From the NCBI GenBank assembly GCA_963669975.1, contig CAVLJG010000010.1, positions 24,414,821 to 24,478,820 on the forward strand: 64,000 nucleotides of DNA. Direction: 5' to 3'. Below are positions 21,474 to 34,400 of this stretch, piece after piece. The notes beneath the pieces are model-generated. The model worked only from the letters and a program-made list of their open reading frames with translations. It made no database searches and was not told where the DNA came from. The translations under genes and the position numbers were made by a program. This DNA comes from Acanthoscelides obtectus. Lineage: Eukaryota > Arthropoda > Insecta > Coleoptera > Chrysomelidae. The first letter of the stretch is position 1. Every line of letters starts with the position of its first letter.

Positions 21474-22357
21474 TTACGGATATTTCCCTGGTTAAATGAA
21501 ATAGACAAAGATTTTTCTTGAAACTTGCAACAAACATTCCCTTATGCCGAAAATTGCTATTTCGCTATGAAGATTCTTGGGGACTTTCTCTAATCTAGCG
21601 TGCCACAGAACTGTCTTGTTTTCATAGCTGAAAGGCCAGGAATAGGGTTAATCTGGGGAAGGGTAATTCTATTCGAGCAAAGACTGAGACCGGATTTATA
21701 CTTTCAAACTCAGGCGAACATGTGGTAACGCCAAAAGTAAAGATCTCTCGAGTAGCGCCAAAAATTCAACATATTCTCAAAAAACTCCATTAGGGCATCG
21801 TTTAAACAACTAAAACTTCTTTAATTTTGTTCGGCACAAGCCAGCAAATGGAAAGCTAAATTGTTAGTCTGAACTTAATTGTCAAAACCTCCGCAAAGCT
21901 TACTGCTTCCTGCTTTGCATTACCAAATGAATGGACTATTGATTTTCGTTTAAAAGTGAGGCTACTATACATATAACAAATCAGACAATTTGTAAACAAA
22001 TGCACCTTGCACAACACCAAAATTCGCAGACATAAATAAAATTGACCCGCACGGAATTCGGCGTCCGTCAACAAGTCCACGTTCACGAGCTTGTACTATA
22101 GTGTGTGAGAAATTATGCGGACACATCCTTCAAAGACGGCAACTGCAAGTGGCAAAAATCTGCATCTGCGACCTGCATTTGTCCAAGTGAATATTCCAGG
22201 TTTCGCGTAAACAACAATGCACCGATGCATCGATGTGGGGGACACGTCGCAGCATTGCCATTTGCAAATGTTGCTGTAACAACGTCAAGAAGATGCACCT
22301 TATGTGTAGAGGGAGGTAATCATTGAGCATATATATGTATGGTGTGTATATTTCCAC
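21474..22357. other. Upstream region of cuticular gene 1; no gene seen
   Basis: No coding signal on either strand. By position the last few hundred bases would hold regulatory DNA for the promoter at 22358. Confidence 0.45.
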
Positions 22358-22365
22358 TATAAATA
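22358..22365 (+). promoter_or_regulatory. TATA box of cuticular gene 1
   Basis: TATAAATA, 62 bp before the ATG at 22420. An initiator-like ATCAGTG lies at 22381-22387, about 26 bp downstream, close to the usual arthropod TATA-Inr spacing. Confidence 0.7.
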
Positions 22366-22419
22366 CTGGAAGCTGTTATAATCAGTGCTGCTGCCTGTCA
22401 TTTTGTGTGTGGGATAAAC

Positions 22420-22434
22420 ATGGATTGGCTAAGG
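22420..22434 (+). CDS. Cuticular gene 1, exon 1 (5 codons)
   Basis: ATG GAT TGG CTA AGG followed by GTGAGT. It sits 36 bp after the initiator-like element. Tiny first coding exons that split the signal peptide are the rule in insect RR-1 genes, and gene 2 (58978) has the same layout. Confidence 0.65.
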
Positions 22435-25400
22435 GTGAGTAGCTTTGACAGTACCTTTGTAGTAATTAAGCATGACGCTATAAATTGTCCTGTATGTTTG
22501 TTCGAAAATTACAGAAATAATAAGGTGAAATATGTGTAGTCTAACATGCGCTGCCTTTTTTGTACGAAATAAAAGTGGTATTAAAATTCCACGACAAATA
22601 GTAACGTCTTGTATATTTTCAATTGCCTTTCTCTGATTTTAAATACCTATGGTTTGTTATAATTATTTTCATTATTTCCATCAAAGAATAAAACTTTGTC
22701 ATTTATTCATGGGTATCTGATGCATCTAGCTATGGAATCTGGTTTAAACCCAGATCACAGAAGGAATTCAACTATTTCACTAGGTACAGTAATAAGTCAA
22801 AATAAAACATTACAGTTTATTTCACTGTATAAGAAGTCCTATTTAAGAAATAAAACTTCATTCGATAGCACTCTTTTAGCACCTTATATACAGAGAATGC
22901 ATTGCATAAAAAACTTCATATTAGATCGAAAACCTATCCTTTTTTAATGAGTCAAAGGAAAAGTAGGAGGTTCCGTATACACTCAAAGAACTGTAAGCCG
23001 TTACATTAAAAAGTACAGAGCATAGATAGTGATCCAAGTTTCGCCAAGGTAGTGAAATTTCAGGTGAACTCAACTGTAGCGTTATCTTTATATATTTTAG
23101 TAAAAAAAGATTTGGAAGTCTATAGCTATTTGAGGACTTATTAGAGTCACACACGTTAAGAATGTACGTTACTTACAGGAGTATTAAGCTTAAAATCAAA
23201 CATCTTAATGTCCATCTCTGTTAAGTATATTCTTTTATTCTCGAAAGAAAATTGTAAAAGTCCCCCAAGTAGCTCCTTTAAAATTTGTTAGAAATCAGTA
23301 AGTACAGACATACCGTTAAAAATCTGGATCAAATCGAAAACGAAAGACGCTCAATAAAAGTCAAATCCTCCAAAAGAAAGTTTAATGGATTAAAGTCGGG
23401 CATCTAGCACAGTTGAAACAATTTTTGGTTTTAGTATAGCTTGTTTTTCTAATCATTTTTGTAAAATGTTCGTCAATACGTCTGTGCCTGTAAAGTTTCT
23501 CATGCTTACAAAATCTACAAAAATGTTAGTAGGTACGGTTATCGCACCTATGTTTATATTACTTCTCAAGGAGTCACTCACCCCAAGCTTAGCCGGCATG
23601 GATACTACGTATCTTGAAAAGTGACTTTATGTCGATATTTTGACATTATATTGGTTTTTTGAGACATTATGTAAGTTTTTCTAAAATATGTTAACTAAGC
23701 ACTCGCTCATGGACATGTTGTGAACTCGTTTTGTAGTTACACGTGTTGCCTAAACGTCATGAGGCTTCAGTCATCAATATTTGGCTTTGATCTGATATAA
23801 AATCAGCTTCATAGATAGCATTACTGGAGGTTATGGCAAATATCAAATTAGAATCATGGACAGCAGTGTACTGTGCAACGAATGTTAATGATGCTGCAAA
23901 CACACTCATTGATCGCATAAAATATTTAATTGAATGTAGTACAAACAGAGTTAAAATTAAACATTTTGACAGAAGCAGGAATCCCTGGATAACTAAAGGT
24001 TTGATAAAGTCTGCTAACAAAAAAGAGGAACTATACAAAATAATGAAAGCATCGCCATGTGCAGATACCTCCCATAAATATAAAGAATATGAAAATAGTT
24101 TTATCAATCTAGTTAGAGAAGCAAAACGCCAATTTTATCTAAAATATTACAAGATGCCAAATCTGATCCAAGAAAACTGTGGTCAGTTGTCGATCACTTA
24201 ACTAACAAAGACGTTCAAGAAAAGCCAAATATTGATAAAATTAAGAATCGTGATGGAACAATATTAACAGATAAACGACAAATATCCGATGCATTCTTAA
24301 ATTTTTTCACTAATGTTGGCGAAAATTTAGCATCCAGTATTAAAAAAATGGTTTCGAACGAAAAGTCACAACAAACCCAACTTTCAATTCATTCTTTTTA
24401 GAAAGCGTTAGTCCGATTGAAGTACAAGAAGCTGTCCTATCACTTAAAACCAAAAAAAGTCCTGGTGTAGATGGTATCAAAGCTGACCATTTAAAAATAA
24501 TAGCCTACGACTTAGCCGAACCACTTTCTTACGTCATTAATTGGTGTTTCCAATCTGGAATTTGTCCTGATGCATTTACAACAACTGTTATTACTCCTGT
24601 TATAAAAGCGGTGACAGAATGGAAACATCAAATTATAGACCCATATCAGTACTATCGAATATAGCCAAAATTTTCGAAAAATTAGTACAAAAAAGGATAT
24701 TACAATTTTTGGACAAAAACAAAATTGTATGTTCTGACCAATATGGATTTAGAAAAGGAAAATCTACTACAGATGCAAATTTGGCTGCAATGGATGAAAT
24801 TAACTCTAATGTCAACAAAAAGATACCTACTATTGATATCTTTGTTGATCTAAAAAATGCCTTTGATACGGTTAACCATGTCGAGCTTCTGAAAGTTATG
24901 GAAAGATTGGGATTTAGGGGAGCGTCACAAATCCTTTTAAAAAATTACCTTTCAAGTCGGGCACAGACTGTCAAAATCACTAACACTTACAGTAAAAAAA
25001 TGTACATCAAGTGTGGTGTGCCTCAAGGAACAGTACTAGGCCCACTATTATTTACTCTCTATTTAAATGACTTATTCAAAATTAACAGTTCTGGAAAGAT
25101 TATATGTTTTGCAGATGACACCCTCGTATTATATAAAGCTGATGACTGGAGCACACTGAAGCAAATAGCTGAAAAGGATTTTATAAGGATCATTGACTGG
25201 TTTGATACTAAAATTTTAACAGTTAACTTCAAAAAAACAAAATGTATTGCATTTACATCCTATTCAAAAATTTTACCTACCTTCGAACAAATTTCCGTTA
25301 ATTATCATGGCCAAAAGACCAAAATCGATAGGTTTAACACTCTGAAATATCTTGGAATATTTATAGACTCACATCTAAGGTGGGATAACCATATTAAATA

Positions 25401-28400
25401 TGTTATCAAAGAAATTAGAAATAAACTCAAAATGCTTGCTAACATTCTTACAGAAAGTTATCTGCGAATCCTATACCATGCCTTAGTTGAAACCCATATA
25501 ATATACGGCGTCACAGCCTGGGGTGCCGCCTGCAAGACATATATTTCTGACCTGAATATAGCACAAAAAACTGTTTTGAAAGCCATTTTCCATAAGCCAA
25601 GATTATATCCAACGAACAACTTATATCAAGAAACAGGGATACTTGATACAAGACAACTTTATTTCTTACATGCCACCATCTTATACCATAAGTATTGTAA
25701 TAAAAAGAAAAAATCCTATAAACACGAGCATAACACACGATTTCGACTAGGCTCATCTAATATCCAAAGATCACACAAAACATTATTCAAAAAATCATTT
25801 AAATTCTTAGCAGCTAAATTATATAATGTAGTACCAAACGAAATAAAGATACTTAATTTTGGAAAAAAATTTAGAAGAAAATTGAAAGACTGGGTTAGTA
25901 ATGTGCAGCAAATGATTATACATAATTATATAGAAAACTAAAACTACAAAATTCCCATTACATTAATACCTTTTAGATTTAACAATAATTGTTATACACA
26001 TATATGATTGATTGTTAGTTATTAAGATATAAACCACACACAGGCGACGCCTTCTGTGGTTTTTTCATATTTATTTGCCCATTTTTTGTATTTTGGTGAA
26101 TAAATATTATTATTATTATTATTATAGCGAGGATTTGTGTAGTAATAATGTGTTGATGATAACCCTAATGCAAACAGTAATTACACACAGCGCAGGCGTG
26201 TTGGTGATTTCCCGTAATTCTCCTCAAAGTCTTAGAAAACACAAAGAAAGTATTGTAATTTATTTATATAATATATATAAATAACATGTCTCACACAGAT
26301 AATAGATACACTTCATCGACAGCATATTTAGTAATTTTCTTCTCGCACAGCAAATATCATTGGTTTTATATGCATACAGACCAATACACATAATCATCCA
26401 AATGCGATCTTGCTATTCAACCGAGTCTCTGCTCAGAGCTGAAAACTACAGAGTACTCGGCTTCGCAAAACGTACGCCACCAACAATGCGTGTAGTTGAG
26501 CTATTCCTCCACAGATGGACGCTCACAACGATCCTATTATCTAGTCTGCAAGATACGTAATACCCATACGATATGACACGGTTCAAAGCTGTCGTCTCAA
26601 AAAAGGCCGCGCGCGTACTTTAAAGGACCCACCTCTTCAGTTTTCCGGTCATAATCAAATTAAGCTTTGTCAATCAAGAACTCTGCAAACATATTTTTAT
26701 TTATGTTGGTCATTATGGGGAGTAAATATAAAACTAATAAAAACATGAAAGATTGTTGAAAAGTCATTATTACTCGCAGCTGTTAGTTTTTGAAATACAG
26801 GGTCTGGCAATGAAGTATGGTGTTTTTGAAAAAAAATACAAACTTTCATTTTTAAACATACATCAAAATTTATTATTTTAATACATTAGTGGAATGATGC
26901 CATTTAAGTAACATAACATAGTCAGGTGCGAAAAATTACATCAGTTAGGTGGCGTCCATTCTTGTCGATGCATTCTTGGATACGGATTGCAAAATCATCC
27001 ATACTCCTTTCTAGCATGGCACGAGGAATCCTTTCAATTTCGCGCGTTATGAGTTCCGAAAGAGCCTCAAGAGTTTGCGATTTGTCTATGTAAACTTTGG
27101 ATTTTAAATAGCCCCATAAAAAGTAGTCACAACATGAAAGGTCTGGTGACCGAGGTGGCCATTCCACATTTCCATGCAACGAAATAAGGCGCCCAGAAAA
27201 ATGTTCCCTTAAAAAGCCCATTGCAGCTCTTGATGTATGGCAAGTCGCCCCATCTTGTTGGAACCAAACTGTATTGATGTCAATGCGTCGTCTTCTTAGT
27301 TCGGGCAGAAAATAATCACGCAACATGGCGCAATAACGATCTGAGTTCACTGACACTGTTCGTCCGTTTTCACGAAAAAAATACGGGCCAATTATGCAAT
27401 TTCGAGATACGGCACACCAAACAGTTACCCTCTCAGAGTGCAGAGGTTGTTCATGCAGTTCTCGTGGGTTTTCGTGTGCCCAGTATCGGAAGTTTTGTTT
27501 GTTTACCATGCCCGATAAATGAAAATGGGTCACTCATGAACAAAACGATGTTGCCGTGCAGCAATTCCAGCATCCTTTCTGCGAACCTGTGTCGTCTCAC
27601 AAAGTCATTTAGGAGCAGCTTCTGCACAACCATAATTTTATACGGATGGTAATGGAGGTCCAAATGTAAGATTCTGCGAACTGAACGATCTTACATTCTA
27701 AGAGCGCGAGCGTGACGTACCGCTGAACGGTGAGGGCTAGTATCCACCGCTTGTTGCACTCTTTCAATGTTTTCCGGAGTTCGCACTGTTAGATCTCTTC
27801 CCCTTACAGTACCAGGTCTCAACGATCCGGTTGTTTGAAATTTATTCACCCACTTCAAAATGGTATCGCGTCTTGGAACGCAACCATGCCGACCAACGTT
27901 AAAATGGTTTCGAAATCGTCGCTGTGTGAGCACAACAGAACGACCAGTTTCAATAAAAGTGTTGTAAATAAACACGCGATGTGCCACAGACCACGGCTCC
28001 ATGGCTACTAAAATGGCATCGCGGAATGAGTAGATATCAATCATCGTGAAAACATTGGCTCGACAGTGCTGCATGTAATAGTCGTTGCAAAAACACCATA
28101 CTTCATTGCCGGACCCTGTATGTAACACCAGGTCTGCGTTCGTGAATTGTACTACTTTGTAACAATTTCAGCGTTCGGAAATAGAGCAAAGTAATCTTCT
28201 GGAACGTCAAAGGTGTACTTGTCTTCCAGTGCTTAAAACCTTGGGAATATGAATGTCGTACTGTTGTCATTCTTTTGATTCATTGTTTTTTACTTTAATC
28301 GGCTATCAAAAAGTGCTCAAAATTGGCAGAATATATATTTTCCACAACAAATACGTCCAAATCGTTTTTTAATATAAAAAAATGGTCACAGGAAACATTG

Positions 28401-31400
28401 CAAATTGGTAGGCTGTCATCAAGTGTCATTACATCACTCTCCAATAATCTAGACGTTCTAAGAAAGAGTTACACAGTATGTCAGAGTAAAATTTGATCTC
28501 TCAACCTGCATTACATTACTGTGTACGGTATTACATTACCAAACGATTTACAAACGCAACCTTGTATCTACACCTAATTCAATTGAGGATTTACGTGGAA
28601 AGCAACTAATCAAATGTCGTTCGAATGGTTTCTATATGTATCTCTTGTCAAAACAGATACAGATGCTGGACAATGCAAGCTTCGTGTTCTTGTAGGCTTA
28701 TCATTCCGCACCCGGCCTATCGATTACTAGTTACATGACAATTTAGTAACTTTACTTTCAGGCGTTGTAAATGCCATTTAACTAAGTAAATTGCTATACA
28801 TTATTCCTGTTTCTGGATATGCATATCAAATGGCAATAGTTATTTACAAGTGCGGAAAGTACTCACTTTCAACACTCATCTGCGTGCAGAAAGTAGCACA
28901 TGCCCGGAAAAGTTATGCGTGCGAAAAAGTGCTACTTTCTGCACGCAGATGCGTGTTGAAAGTGAGTACTTTCTGCACGCTGGTGGAAAAACATATTTTC
29001 AATTAATTTTAAATCTCGACAAGAACTAAGTGCGGTTTAAGTATTGTCCGACTTAAATAACTGTAACATTTTATATTTTTCTTCTTTAGGCCAATCAACT
29101 AAAAATACAATAAATAAACAATTGTGTTCATCTTTAAACATACATAGTACATAATTTACAATTTGATCACATATCATCAAAATACCATATACCAAAATTG
29201 CTCAAATTAAGCGGCCTTGTGAAATACCATCATTCAATGTTTATCCATTAGTTACGTTTAACGTAAAAACTTGATTGTCGGAAAAATGTTTAATAACGAA
29301 ATTTATAACACGACCTTTAGAAACAAAGTTGCTATAATATAGGTATCTACTAAGTGATATATAAATCCGAACACCCAGTTTAAATGGTTTTATTTTAATA
29401 AAATTTTGCATAAGTACTTAATGAAGCATAATAAGTAAATGATAAATATTTCAAAATGATTGCACTGCTTTAAAGCCCTTTGACCTTTTATAATGTGTGG
29501 ATGCACCCGGATGTGCTACGCATTCACCAACGCGCCTAGGCATGCTTCTGATCAGGTGGTCAATGTCCTCCTGTGGTATCTCATTCCAGGCAACCACCAA
29601 CTCCTCTCGAAGTGCTTCTAGAGTCTGATGAGGACGTTGCAAATTGAGCAATCTCCTACCCATCATATCCCACACGTGCTCAATTGGGGATAAGTCGGGA
29701 GTTCTTGGAGGCCATGGTAACAATGTGACATCATTATGTTGAAAGAAGTCTATTGTGACTCTTGCAACATGTGGTCGGGCATTATCTTGTTGGAAAGTTG
29801 GATCTGCCAGGGTGTCAATATAGGGTCAAGATGGAGTTCTAGAACTTCGTGGATATAACGCTGCTCGTTCATGTTACCTCTGATGAAGATTAAAAGTGAC
29901 ATGGAACCATAAGCTATAGCACCCCAAACCATAACTCCAACAGAGTGATAAACATGTTTTTCAACGAAAAACTGTGGATTCCTCCTTTCACCACGTCGCC
30001 CTCTAACTCTGGCACGACCATCGTGCATGCCTAAAGAAAATCGAGACTCCTCACTAAAGACAATACTGTTCCATTCCTGATCCCAGAGTGACCGTTGTCT
30101 GCACCACTCAAGGCGATTACGTCGGTGTTCTCGAGTTAAAGGGAGGACCCAGTGTGGCCGGTATGAAAACCAGCCAAAACTTCTCATTCATCGGTAAACA
30201 CTTCGCATGCCAATAGGTCTTTCGTGTTCTGCAAACCATTCATCTGCAATGGACCTGGTAGTGGAGAAACGGTCCTTTAAGGCCAATAATCTTAGGCGGC
30301 GATTTTCACGGTCTGTTGTTCTACGGCGGCGTCCAGTGCCCCTTGCTCTTTGCGTACGGCCTTCTCGAAGCCATGCCTGACAACACCTAACCACAGTGTC
30401 TACACTTCTTTGCACTCTAACTGCAATTGCCCGAAAAGAAAGTCCAGCTTCCTGAATTCCCACTATACGGCCCCTAACAAACTCACTAAGTTGACTAAAT
30501 CGTACAGGTCTCCGTACTCTAGGCATCGTAACCGATGTCAAGATCCAAAATCCGCCAACGTTGATTCTTTACTGCGGCTGAAATATTCATTTTTAGAGCG
30601 TTAGTGAATTAAAAAAAAGCAGTATGAAAACCGGAATGTCCAACTGATAAGGCTGAAAATTTTTTCACTTGTTATTTACAGTAAGATAAATACATTCACC
30701 AACTTTTATTAAAATAAAACCATTTAAACTGGGTGTTCGGATTTATATGTCACTTAGTATAGCATACTACAACGTGTGTGTTTCATAGAATGCTGCAATT
30801 ACTTAAATCTCAGTATCACAGTCACATAAAGAGGTTCATAATCAGTTCTTCGTCAATAATTAAATCGTTCATCTATGATTCGCAATTTGACCCGCCAGCG
30901 CATTACATAGTATTACAGTGCTGTATAATGATTTGATTTATTTAATCTTAATGTTGTATCATTTCCACGTTGATATTAGCGAGTGTGCTTTTTTGATAGC
31001 TTACCGTTATTAATTATTATTTAGGGGCTATCATTCTACACTTATTTGATTACCTGTTGTCATTAGTGTAGAATGTAGAACATCCATTACCTCCCCTTCT
31101 TGGTTAAAGCTTAATATGATTATCCTAAATACATGGTTGCTCTTTAAATGTGCAAATAAGGGCCCGTGTTATTATTTTTACCACTTATTATTATTATTGG
31201 TGTTTTTTCATCTCGTCTCCGGACGGTTTTCAGGTGTAAACACGGAGCTTGACAGGAGTTCTGAGATCATTACCCTTAACACTTTCCTTACGATATGTGC
31301 GGTGGCCAACAATGCGATCTTTTGAATTTCAGTTTCCCTGGGCGGCCCTGGTAACATTTGAAAGTAGTTGTTTAGACATGTTTTAATGGTTCCTAGGGCG

Positions 31401-34400
31401 CCCACTATTATGGGTTTAGTTTTAGCTCTAACATGCCACATTCTACTGATCTCTATCTCTAGGTCTTCATATTTGGAGATCTTTCCAGTTTCTTTCAGCA
31501 TCACGTTTGAGTCATCATGTGCTGCGCTATCTAGCAGAAGGCAGGTCTTTTGTTGTTCGTTGTGAATCACAACATCAAGCCGATTTGCTCGGATTGTTCG
31601 ATCGGTGATAATAGGCCCGCCCCACCTGACAGTGGTGTCATCAAGACCACATACTCTGCACTTGCTGTCTGTTGCCTGCTTCAAGATGTTTCTTGAGTGC
31701 TATCGCGTTTTAGTACCTGGCATTGTGCTGCAACTAAAGGACTCTCAGTCTCTCCCTTTAGTCCGGAGCTCTGTAACCATGCCATTGTCGCCTGTTTGTC
31801 TATGGCTGGCTTATCGAGGTTTCTAACAAATTGAACGTGCAGAGACTTGTTTCTCAAGAGTTTAATATTATTATTATAACTACTATTATTATTATTATTG
31901 ATATTATTAAATATTAAAAACTCGTAGCCGTATCATTCACACGGTGTCCTTGCCAGTAAAAGAGTAATGATTACACAATTTCACATTTTTTATTTTATGC
32001 ATAAATTATATGCGGAAAAACGGTTATTAGCGGCTTAGCGTTTTGCGTCTGTTGTAATGATGATTCTTCTTAGCCAAACAATTGAATAAGCGGCCAGGCC
32101 TTTGATAAACACGCCGCACTTGTCTATAATTAAATTAGTAAAAATCTTCATTGTTTTCTGTAATAAATCAGCAAATAATTGAACAACTGATTACAGGTAG
32201 CACTGCTAAGTGTATGCGTCTACACGACGTATGGAAAACCTCAAGGAAGTCCCCAGGAAATCAAAATCATTAGTCAAACAAACGAAATTGGTGCAGATGG
32301 TGGTTATAAATGGAGGTAAGCTCGAAAGTCTAAGACTGATTTATTACGACGTCGTTATTCCTTATATGTTTATCGCCGAAATAATCACTGTCATGGAACA
32401 GCTGTTATTTCTTTTGCCACGGTCACAGGGCTCGACAGTTGACACTGATTCGTGGATTAAAGTACGTCCGTCCATTCCGAGTAACGTTTAGCGTGTATGC
32501 CTTGGTTAGGATTGTTGTTAAATAAAGTAAGACACATTGCAGTGGTCCTCCTTCCATCTTTCTAACATTTTATCGGGAATTTTATTCACACTTAGTTAGG
32601 ATGTACTTTAACTTGTAGGCGGTTACAATTCGATACACTATGGTGTACCATCAGGTCTGTGTTTTACTTACTGAGACAGTTTTATCAACTAAAAACTGTC
32701 AAAATTAGGCTTTTGCACTAGCAGTATTTTATTAGTACGTATATTAGTAGCATGTTGAAACAACGCATTATACGGCCTGTTTCAATTTTTATATTTGGGT
32801 ATTTTAATTAAAATCAAGTTGTATAAACTGATTCTAGAAATCATCAAAAGTAATAGTAATAAAGAGTAATAAAGAGAATAGAATACCTACCCAGTAAAGA
32901 GGTATTTAGTTGAATGATATTTTGTATACAGTTAGGCATGAGCAAGTAGTGATTAAGGTTTGGAGTGAAAACATTTGCTGTAAAGCTGGACCTCTCTAAT
33001 AATGTGCTGGAAGGCAATACAATACGTTCATCGAGTCTTTAGGGGTTGCCTCTGATGAGGTAATTTATGTCTCCTTGAGGTACCTTATCCCTAGCGACTT
33101 GCACTCCAATGAGACACATTTTTTTCCCATCATATCCTACACATGTTCAAGTGACGAACGGTCTCCAGATCTAGGAAGGAATGCGGCTGACTAGAGCGTT
33201 ATTGAGGTAGTCTACTGTAGCTCTAGTGAAATGAAGAAGGCCACTATTTTGTTAGAAAATACGGTTTTGAGAAATTGGGGTACGAGGGATGTCTTTTAAG
33301 TTTTGCATATAGAAACATAGTAGGCCATCATTCGACAATTCAAACGTGGACGGGTGAGTCTTAGCGACGATCCCAGGGTGGGTGCACCAAAGACGGAAGA
33401 CGTCGATGCTGTGCGCAAACTCATCATTGAAGATAGACATGCGACATATCGCGAGATTGAGGCGTCCTTGACGATCTCAAAGACCTCAGTTCAAAAAATT
33501 TTACATGAAGACTTAGGAGTAAGAAAATTAGTTTATCGTTGGATACCCCACCTGTTGACTGAGGAGCTGACAGCAGCCAGGGTTAATTAGTGTCAAAAAA
33601 CGCTTGACCGTCTCAATTCCGGAAACTCAAAAAATGTGTACAGCATTGTTAGTGATGAATCGTGGATTTACTGTTATGAACCAGAAAATAAACGACAGTC
33701 GGCTGTTTGGGTGTTCCAAGGTGAAGAAGAGCCAACAAAAGTCATCCGTTCTCGAAGTGTTTCGAAAAAGGCGGTCGCAACATTTGTGTCAAAAGCGGGT
33801 CATATTGCAACAATTCCTCTTAATGAGCAAAGAACTGTTACTGCGGATTGGTACACCACCATTTGTTTGACAAAAGTCATCACCGAGCTTCGAAAAATCA
33901 ACCCCGAAAGAAGAATCATCCTCCACCAAGATAATCCAAGCTCGCACAAAGCCCAAAAAACAAGGCAGTATTTAACGGAAGAAAAACGTGGAGTTATTGA
34001 ACCATTCCCCATATAGTCCCGATCTAAGCCCTAACGATTTACTTACTTTCCCGAAAATTAAAAACGGACCGCGTGGTCAAAGGTTCCAGTCACCAGAAGA
34101 AGCAGTTGACGCAGTGAGAAATGCCGTTTTGGATCTGCCAGCAAACGATTGGAATAAGTGCTTCGAAAATTGGTTCGAGCGCAGGCAGATGTGTATTAAT
34201 CTTCGTGGAGAATACTTCGAAAAACAATAAAGTCATTTAAAACTACCTACCGTATTGTTTTATTTCCATATGCAAAACTTAAAAGATATCCCTCGTAAAT
34301 ACCTAATAATACAACTAATGTGTAGTGCACGTTACTTCAATTGAGAACTTCACATCACGTCTTAGTCCGCGACGTCTTTATGACTCCTGGTGCCAGTTGA

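Noticed and set aside
31032..31074. 10-bp inverted repeat ATTCTACACT/AGTGTAGAAT
   Set aside because: Short enough to occur by chance in 64 kb of AT-rich DNA.
31605..31826. 73-codon + frame
   Set aside because: Antisense shadow of the LINE C-terminal module.
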